NCBI GenBank assembly: GCA_017466065.1
Contig: JAFTUV010000001.1
Location: 1-38,464 of the forward strand
DNA length: 38,464 nt
Reading direction: 5' to 3'
DNA from: Bacteroidaceae bacterium
Lineage (GTDB): Bacteria; Bacteroidota; Bacteroidia; Bacteroidales; Bacteroidaceae
Shown: one piece after another, positions 34,139-38,464 of the stretch
Layout: each line of letters opens with the position of its first letter
Position numbering within the stretch: the stretch's first letter is position 1
The notes under the pieces: model-generated
The model's database searches: none
What the model saw: only the letters and a program-made list of their open reading frames with translations
What the model was told of the DNA's origin: nothing
Made by a program: the position numbers and the translations under genes

Positions 34139-34232
34139 GAATGCCGGGGTGTTTAACCACAGTTTAACCACCGCAAGCGGGTGGGCTTAATTGTACAAAA
34201 ATGTTGCACAAAAAGAAAAATCATAAAATATA

Positions 34233-34262
34233 TTTGAAAACAGAAAATTTGAAGTACCTTTG
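34233..34262 (+). promoter_or_regulatory. ssrA promoter
   Basis: TTTG (34233-34236) and TACCTTTG (34255-34262) are separated by 18 bp and form a near-ideal Bacteroidota -33/-7 pair. Transcription would start near 34270, about 30 nt before the mature tmRNA 5' end. Confidence 0.75.
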
Positions 34263-34299
34263 CAACATATTGCATTGAGAATGCAAAAAAAAGAATACC

Positions 34300-34694
34300 G
34301 GGGCTATCTGGATTTGACAGCGGGTAGAAAAGGTATGTAAGCACGCAGTGCCTCGTTGGTTCGCACTATAATCAGAGCCGGCAAAGAATTATCTGGCGAA
34401 ACAAATTATGCTCTCGCTGCTTAATCGAAGTACAGTAGATTAGCTTTATTCCGGTACAAGGTGCCGGAACGAGACATCACCCGGACACTGTTGTTCCGAA
34501 GTAATCCGAACAGGTGGTGCAGGCAATTCGGGACTATCCGCAACAAGCCTCGATGTTGCGGAGAAATTTTAGAGGATAAGGCACAAGTTGGCGGTCTCGG
34601 TCTTGCTTGTGCACGAAAATTCCACCGAAGACTAAGCGTGTAGAAAGCATATGGTTTCCTCGTTTGGACGAGGGTTCGACTCCCTCTAGCTCCA
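34300..34694 (+). ncRNA. ssrA: Transfer-messenger RNA (tmRNA)
   Basis: tmRNA rescues stalled ribosomes and tags incomplete proteins for proteolysis. The 5' end GGGGCTATCTGGATTTGACA and the 3' end TAGCTCCA form the tRNA-like acceptor stem (GGGGCTA 34300-34306 with TAGCTCC 34687-34693). The T arm GAGGGTTCGACTCCCTC directly precedes the 3' acceptor strand. The tag frame is 34395-34424, reading GETNYALAA then TAA, the form I know from Bacteroides relatives. Length is about 395 nt. The terminal CCA is not encoded (genome reads ACAAG after TCC), so it must be added after transcription. Confidence 0.97.
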
Positions 34695-34734
34695 CAAGAA
34701 GAATATACACGGACAATTTTATCCGACTATTGCT

Positions 34735-35601
34735 ATGAACAACATCTATTTGAAGAAATTGCCACAGCAAGGCTTTGCCACCATTCAGTCGTCGTTGCAC
34801 CAGTTTGTGCAACATAGTTACCAGTTGCAGCACACATCTATCTTCTACTGCATCAGCGGAGAGGCACTCTTCACAATAGACGGCCAGAAACACCGTTTCA
34901 CCCCGGGACAGATTATTATATGCCCCACAAATTCCAAGATTCTGCTGCTCGACATCACAAGCGACTTTTCGTCGCGTCTGCTCGGCCTCACAAAGCACCT
35001 GTGGCTGGCTGCCCGCAGCTCTATGAGCCCCGAGGCTATGCAGACTATCGAAAGGCGCATACACCAAGGAGGCAACACCGATCTTGAACGGGAATTCATT
35101 GCCAACATATTCAGGCAAATAGATATAATGAATACAGAGATTGCCAACAATACCGAAAATACCAACTTCTGCCAACAGAATGTAATATTGCAGGTAAACT
35201 CGCTGTTGCTCTACATTCAGCACATAAACAAGGGAAGTTCCTTGCCTGCGAAAGAGCACATACAGGAAGGGAAGGACAAAATTTTCTATGAGTTCAGAAT
35301 GTTGCTTACACAAAAGTTCCGCGAGGACCGTTCGGTACAGTTCTACGCCGATGCCTTGAAGATTTCTACCCGACAGCTTAACTCTATATGCCAACGCTCG
35401 GGAGGGCAGAATGCCAAGGAGATTATCGACCACTATACTATAATAGAATTGCAGGTGGCTCTTATGTACACCCACAAGAGTTTTCAGGAACTTGTGAGTG
35501 AGTTTCATTTCCCCGACCAGTCGTACCTTAACCGCTACTTCAAGCGGCACACAGGTTACTCGCTGTCGGAATTCAGAACAAACGGTGTAATGGTCGATTG
35601 A
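34735..35601 (+). CDS. AraC-family transcriptional regulator
   Basis: This is a 288-residue DNA-binding regulator. The N-terminal part (about 1-170) is a cupin-like sensing domain (YCISGEALFTIDGQKHRFTPG). The C-terminal ~95 residues hold the two helix-turn-helix units of the AraC family, with FYADALKISTRQLNSICQ as the first and FHFPDQSYLNRYFKRHTGYS as the second. The ligand and targets are unknown, and no obvious target operon is adjacent. It lies 41 bp after tmRNA and may be reached by read-through, since no separate promoter is evident. Its last codons are built into a terminator hairpin. Confidence 0.9.
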   Translation: MNNIYLKKLPQQGFATIQSSLHQFVQHSYQLQHTSIFYCISGEALFTIDGQKHRFTPGQIIICPTNSKILLLDITSDFSSRLLGLTKHLWLAARSSMSPEAMQTIERRIHQGGNTDLEREFIANIFRQIDIMNTEIANNTENTNFCQQNVILQVNSLLLYIQHINKGSSLPAKEHIQEGKDKIFYEFRMLLTQKFREDRSVQFYADALKISTRQLNSICQRSGGQNAKEIIDHYTIIELQVALMYTHKSFQELVSEFHFPDQSYLNRYFKRHTGYSLSEFRTNGVMVD

Positions 35602-35622
35602 CCATTACACCGTTTCTCTTTT
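35580..35622. terminator. Terminator embedded in the 3' end of the AraC gene
   Basis: A 16-bp perfect stem (AAACGGTGTAATGGTC 35580-35595 with 35600-35615) has the loop GATT and is followed by CTCTTTT on the plus strand. The hairpin covers the last seven codons of the AraC regulator, including its stop at 35599-35601. On the minus strand it follows the DUF3467 gene with a TTTGTTCT tail, so it may work in both directions. Confidence 0.85.
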
Positions 35623-35636
35623 CGGCTGCCCGCAGG

Positions 35637-35945
35637 TTACGCCTCGCCTTTGAACGGGGCTGTGGGCATATACTCCTGACGCTGTTCGGGCAAACGTATC
35701 TCGCCGAACTGCGACTCGTATTTGCGCAGATTATCTTGAAGAGCAAAAGCCAAACGTTTGGCGTGCTCGGGTGTCATTATTATGCGCGACTTCACTTGTG
35801 CCTTGGCAACACCGGGCATAAGGCGCACAAAATCCATCACAAACTCCGACGAGGAGTGTGCAATAACCGCCAAATTAGAATAAATGCCCTCGGCTACATC
35901 CTCTTTCAGTTCTATCTGCAACTGACCATCCTTTTTCATTTCCAT
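35637..35945 (-). CDS. DUF3467 protein
   Basis: This small soluble protein (102 residues from the ATG at 35945) has the DUF3467 pattern ELKEDVAEGIYSNLAVIAHS, EFVMDFVRLMPG and SRIIMTPEHAKRLAFALQDN. The function is unknown. The longer frame extending to 36098 runs through the FKBP gene in another frame and is not used. It is the last gene of a minus-strand run glyS - FKBP - DUF3467, with 29 bp between the FKBP stop and its start. Confidence 0.82.
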   Translation of the reverse strand: MEMKKDGQLQIELKEDVAEGIYSNLAVIAHSSSEFVMDFVRLMPGVAKAQVKSRIIMTPEHAKRLAFALQDNLRKYESQFGEIRLPEQRQEYMPTAPFKGEA

Positions 35946-35974
35946 AATTAGAAACTGTTTGATTTTTTCAAAAA

Positions 35975-36544
35975 CTATTCTGTTTCTCCGTAATGTACAA
36001 AATCGACAAGGTTGACTGTGAATATGAGTACCGAGCCGGCAGGAACACTGGTGGAATTGGAGCCGTAGCCAAGGTTCGCGGGAATATATATTTCCCATAT
36101 ATCGCCACGCACCATCTCTTGCAGGGCTGTTATAAAACCTGCCACGCAGTCGTTCAACTGCAACTCTACCGGTGTTGTTTTTTCGGGAACAAGCTCTCCG
36201 GTGTAGGTACGGTCGAAAATATAGCCGTTCATCAAGGCACCGGAATAGTTCACCAACACTGCATCGTTGTAGAAAGGCGAACCGGGCTGTGTTCCCGACT
36301 GCTTAACCTTGCAATATACATAACAGTCGGCGGGCCAAGCCTTATTTTCATCAAGGCCGTATGCAAGAAAAATCTTCCAGTCGCCCGATGCATTCTCTCT
36401 TGCCTCGGCTGCAATTTCGTTCAGATAGACCTGATTCTCAAAGGCCCAAGTATCGTGCATCACAACATCATCTGTTTCGCTGCACGAAGCAAGGCCCAAG
36501 AGAGCCGGCAATATGAGAAAAAGAATTCTTTTTAACATTCTCAT
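35975..36544 (-). CDS. FKBP-type peptidyl-prolyl isomerase lipoprotein
   Basis: The product is a 189-residue lipoprotein: the signal ends in the lipobox LASC with the lipidated C21, then SETDD, an acidic stretch that may act as the Bacteroidota surface-export signal. The C-terminal domain (about 85-185) is FKBP-like (VLVNYSGALMNGYIFDRTY, MVRGDIWEIYIPANLGYGS). The core tryptophan of classical FKBPs (PGW) is replaced by phenylalanine (AGF), so isomerase activity or specificity may differ. The gene starts 11 bp after glyS on the same strand, an unusual but probably co-transcribed pairing. Confidence 0.87.
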   Translation of the reverse strand: MRMLKRILFLILPALLGLASCSETDDVVMHDTWAFENQVYLNEIAAEARENASGDWKIFLAYGLDENKAWPADCYVYCKVKQSGTQPGSPFYNDAVLVNYSGALMNGYIFDRTYTGELVPEKTTPVELQLNDCVAGFITALQEMVRGDIWEIYIPANLGYGSNSTSVPAGSVLIFTVNLVDFVHYGETE

Positions 36545-36555
36545 AGAATTTCCCT

Positions 36556-38097
36556 TTAAGAGAGTTTCTTCAACAACGATGTTATGCTCACGTTGTCCTG
36601 AATGATATTACGCAGGTCGGCAATAGCCACACGACGCTGTTCCATTGTGTCACGCTCGCGCAAGGTAACCATTCCATCTTCGAGAGTCTGGTGGTCGATA
36701 GTCACGCAGTAGGGAGTGCCTATGGCATCCATACGACGGTAGCGTTTGCCTATGGAGTCTTTCTCCTCGTAGTAGCAGTTGAAATTGAATTTAAGATCGT
36801 TCATAATTTCGCGTGCTTTCTCGGGCAGGCCGTCTTTCTTCACAAGGGGAAGCACAGCCAGCTTCACGGGAGCAAGTGCCGCGGGAAGGCGCAATACCAC
36901 ACGCGACTCGCCACTTTCGAGTGTCTCCTCGCAATATGATGCACACATTATGCTCAGGAACATACGGTCAACACCGATAGATGTTTCAATAACGTAGGGA
37001 GTGTAGCTCTCGTTTGTTTCGGGGTCGAAGTATTTGATATTCTTGCCCGAATATTTTTCGTGCTGACCAAGGTCGAAGTTTGTGCGCGAGTGGATACCCT
37101 CAACCTCTTTGAAGCCGAAAGGCATCTTGAATTCAATATCGGTTGCAGCGTTGGCATAGTGAGCCAGCTTGTCGTGGTCGTGGAAACGGTAAGAGGCATC
37201 GCCAAAGCCAAGAGCCTTGTGCCAAGCCAAGCGTGTTTCCTTCCATTTGTTGAACCATTCGAGCTCACTGCCGGGACGCACAAAGAACTGCATTTCCATC
37301 TGCTCAAACTCACGCATACGGAATATAAATTGGCGGGCTACAATCTCGTTACGGAAAGCCTTACCTATCTGCGCAATGCCGAAGGGAACACGCATACGAC
37401 CGGTTTTCTGCACGTTAAGGTAGTTTACAAATATACCTTGTGCAGTTTCGGGACGAAGATAGATTTTCATCGCTGCGTCGGCTGTAGAGCCCATTTCGGT
37501 AGAGAACATCAGGTTGAACTGGCGCACTTCGGTCCAGTTGCGTGTACCGGAAATGGGGCAGACAATCTCCTCGTCGATGATTATCTGACGGAGCTCGTCG
37601 AGGTCCATTGCATTGAGGGCTGCCGAGAAACGTGCGTGAAGCGCATCGCGTTTAGCCTTTTCGGCAAGCACCTTGGGGTTTGTTTCGAGGAAAAGCTCGC
37701 GATTGAAGGAGTCGCCGAAACGCTTTGCTGCCTTTGCTGCCTCTTTCTCTATCTTATCGTCATACTTTGCGAGTTGTTCTTCTATGAGAACATCGGCACG
37801 GTAGCGTTTCTTTGAGTCGCGGTTATCTATCAACGGGTCGTTGAACGCATCGACGTGACCCGAAGCCTTCCATATTGTGGGGTGCATAAAGATTGCAGAA
37901 TCGATACCCACGATATTATCGTGCAGAAGCACCATACTCTGCCACCAATATGTCTTTATATTGTTCTTCAATTCAACACCCATCTGACCATAATCATACA
38001 CAGCACCAAGGCCGTCGTATATATCGCTCGACGGGAACACAAAACCATACTCTTTACAGTGGGCTACCACTTTTTTAAATACATCTTCCTGAGCCAT
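36556..38097 (-). CDS. glyS: Glycyl-tRNA synthetase (alpha2 eukaryote/archaeon-like type)
   Basis: This class II synthetase charges tRNA-Gly in the cytoplasm. The 513-residue single-chain form shows the class motifs: motif 2 region RPETAQGIFVNYLNVQ and FGIAQIGKAFRNEI, and motif 3 in VIETSIGVDRMFLSIM, followed by a C-terminal anticodon-binding domain (about 410-513). The length and single-subunit layout match the type found in Bacteroidota rather than the alpha2beta2 form of E. coli. It is the first gene of a minus-strand operon with an FKBP lipoprotein and DUF3467. The start MAQEDVFKK is the expected one. Confidence 0.97.
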   Translation of the reverse strand: MAQEDVFKKVVAHCKEYGFVFPSSDIYDGLGAVYDYGQMGVELKNNIKTYWWQSMVLLHDNIVGIDSAIFMHPTIWKASGHVDAFNDPLIDNRDSKKRYRADVLIEEQLAKYDDKIEKEAAKAAKRFGDSFNRELFLETNPKVLAEKAKRDALHARFSAALNAMDLDELRQIIIDEEIVCPISGTRNWTEVRQFNLMFSTEMGSTADAAMKIYLRPETAQGIFVNYLNVQKTGRMRVPFGIAQIGKAFRNEIVARQFIFRMREFEQMEMQFFVRPGSELEWFNKWKETRLAWHKALGFGDASYRFHDHDKLAHYANAATDIEFKMPFGFKEVEGIHSRTNFDLGQHEKYSGKNIKYFDPETNESYTPYVIETSIGVDRMFLSIMCASYCEETLESGESRVVLRLPAALAPVKLAVLPLVKKDGLPEKAREIMNDLKFNFNCYYEEKDSIGKRYRRMDAIGTPYCVTIDHQTLEDGMVTLRERDTMEQRRVAIADLRNIIQDNVSITSLLKKLS

Positions 38098-38464
38098 ATT
38101 TCTATCAATATTAAATTTCTTGTCTTTATCAATGTAAATTTACTGCAAAGAAAAGCATTTTTTGCCTAAAAACCTTGCTTTTGCACCATTATAATTACAA
38201 AATTATGACAAACACGGGTAAAAAGCATCGGGCATCGGGCATTATGCGGAAATCCATCACAAAGTTTTTCGTTTTTCTACTATTTTCGATTTTATTTAAG
38301 GTAAACTTTGTATATTTGAGGGGAAACCTCGAATATTTCTGCACTCGCTGTGAAAAATATTCAAGTAAACTTAATATTTCTGCTTTTAGCGAAGTTTAGC
38401 TGCGCTCATTGCGTGTAAAAATAAATTTTTACCCATTCACTTGCACAACTTTCGCTCGTTTGTT
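38098..38464 (+). other. Right-edge non-coding region
   Basis: This AT-rich region upstream of glyS holds no convincing gene. A small open frame (38175-38399) lacks protein-like features beyond one hydrophobic stretch. A plus-strand promoter element is present at 38311-38318. An 11-bp direct repeat (AATATTTCTGC at 38332-38342 and 38373-38383) and a palindrome GTAAAAAT-AA-ATTTTTAC (38415-38432) follow. These may be the leader of a gene beyond the right edge. Confidence 0.5.
38311..38318 (+). promoter_or_regulatory. Promoter -7 element for a gene beyond the right edge
   Basis: TATATTTG matches TAnnTTTG exactly on the plus strand. Transcription would start near 38325 and run off the window. No clear -33 TTTG is seen at the usual distance. 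Confidence 0.4.

Noticed and set aside
35946..36098. Upstream extension of the DUF3467 gene
   Set aside because: It overlaps the FKBP gene in another frame; the family begins at MEMKKDGQ.
38175..38399. Plus-strand 74-residue open frame
   Set aside because: It contains a promoter element and repeats, has low-complexity AT-rich composition, and shows no domain.

Overview
The window looks like a chromosomal segment of a member of the order Bacteroidales (phylum Bacteroidota). The evidence is: many start sites preceded by the Bacteroidota -7 promoter element TAnnTTTG and few clear Shine-Dalgarno sequences; a tmRNA whose tag reads GETNYALAA; a CBM20-bearing 4-alpha-glucanotransferase; a DUF3078 barrel; a ResB/CcsA fusion; a BspA-type leucine-rich-repeat protein; and RNase Y downstream of zapA. 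The gene content is mostly housekeeping. I see no phage, plasmid, transposase, CRISPR array, rRNA or tRNA. I cannot place it below order level.

Layout from left to right. 1-352 is non-coding, with two terminator-like hairpins and a nested inverted repeat. malQ (-) then faces the leucine operon leuA-leuC-leuD-leuB (+) across a 430-bp spacer holding a ~196-bp imperfect inverted repeat. The leu genes run directly into an envelope pair, a peptidoglycan amidase and an MCE/MlaD-like lipid-transport protein. A secreted GHL10-type hydrolase converges on them. nifJ (pyruvate:ferredoxin oxidoreductase) follows on its own promoter and ends at a strong GAAA-loop terminator. An APC amino-acid transporter comes next and converges on an MsbA-type ABC exporter. 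Upstream of that, also on the minus strand, are a CPA2 cation/proton antiporter and a DUF3078 outer-membrane barrel.

yidC then opens a plus-strand run: a conserved protein of unknown function, a DUF2156 acyltransferase-like protein overlapping a uracil-DNA-glycosylase-like protein, a BspA leucine-rich-repeat protein with a dockerin, a ZapB-like coiled coil, zapA, a probable small RNA, and rny. After rny comes a second, larger structured RNA candidate with its own terminator (31222-31370), then an AT-rich small barrel protein. On the minus strand mntP and ccsA are one nucleotide apart. The tmRNA gene ssrA and an AraC-type regulator follow on the plus strand. The window closes with the minus-strand operon glyS - FKBP lipoprotein - DUF3467 and a non-coding right edge.

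Functionally the window mixes leucine biosynthesis, anaerobic pyruvate metabolism, glycan breakdown, envelope biogenesis (YidC, MsbA, MCE, amidase), cell division (ZapA/ZapB-like) and RNA turnover/rescue (RNase Y, tmRNA). I found no clearly new multi-gene system. The most interesting unexplained elements are non-coding: the rod-shaped RNA candidate after rny, the long inverted repeat before leuA, the small RNA between zapA and rny, and palindromes at the permease and mntP promoters. All assignments were made by reading the sequence; no database search was run.
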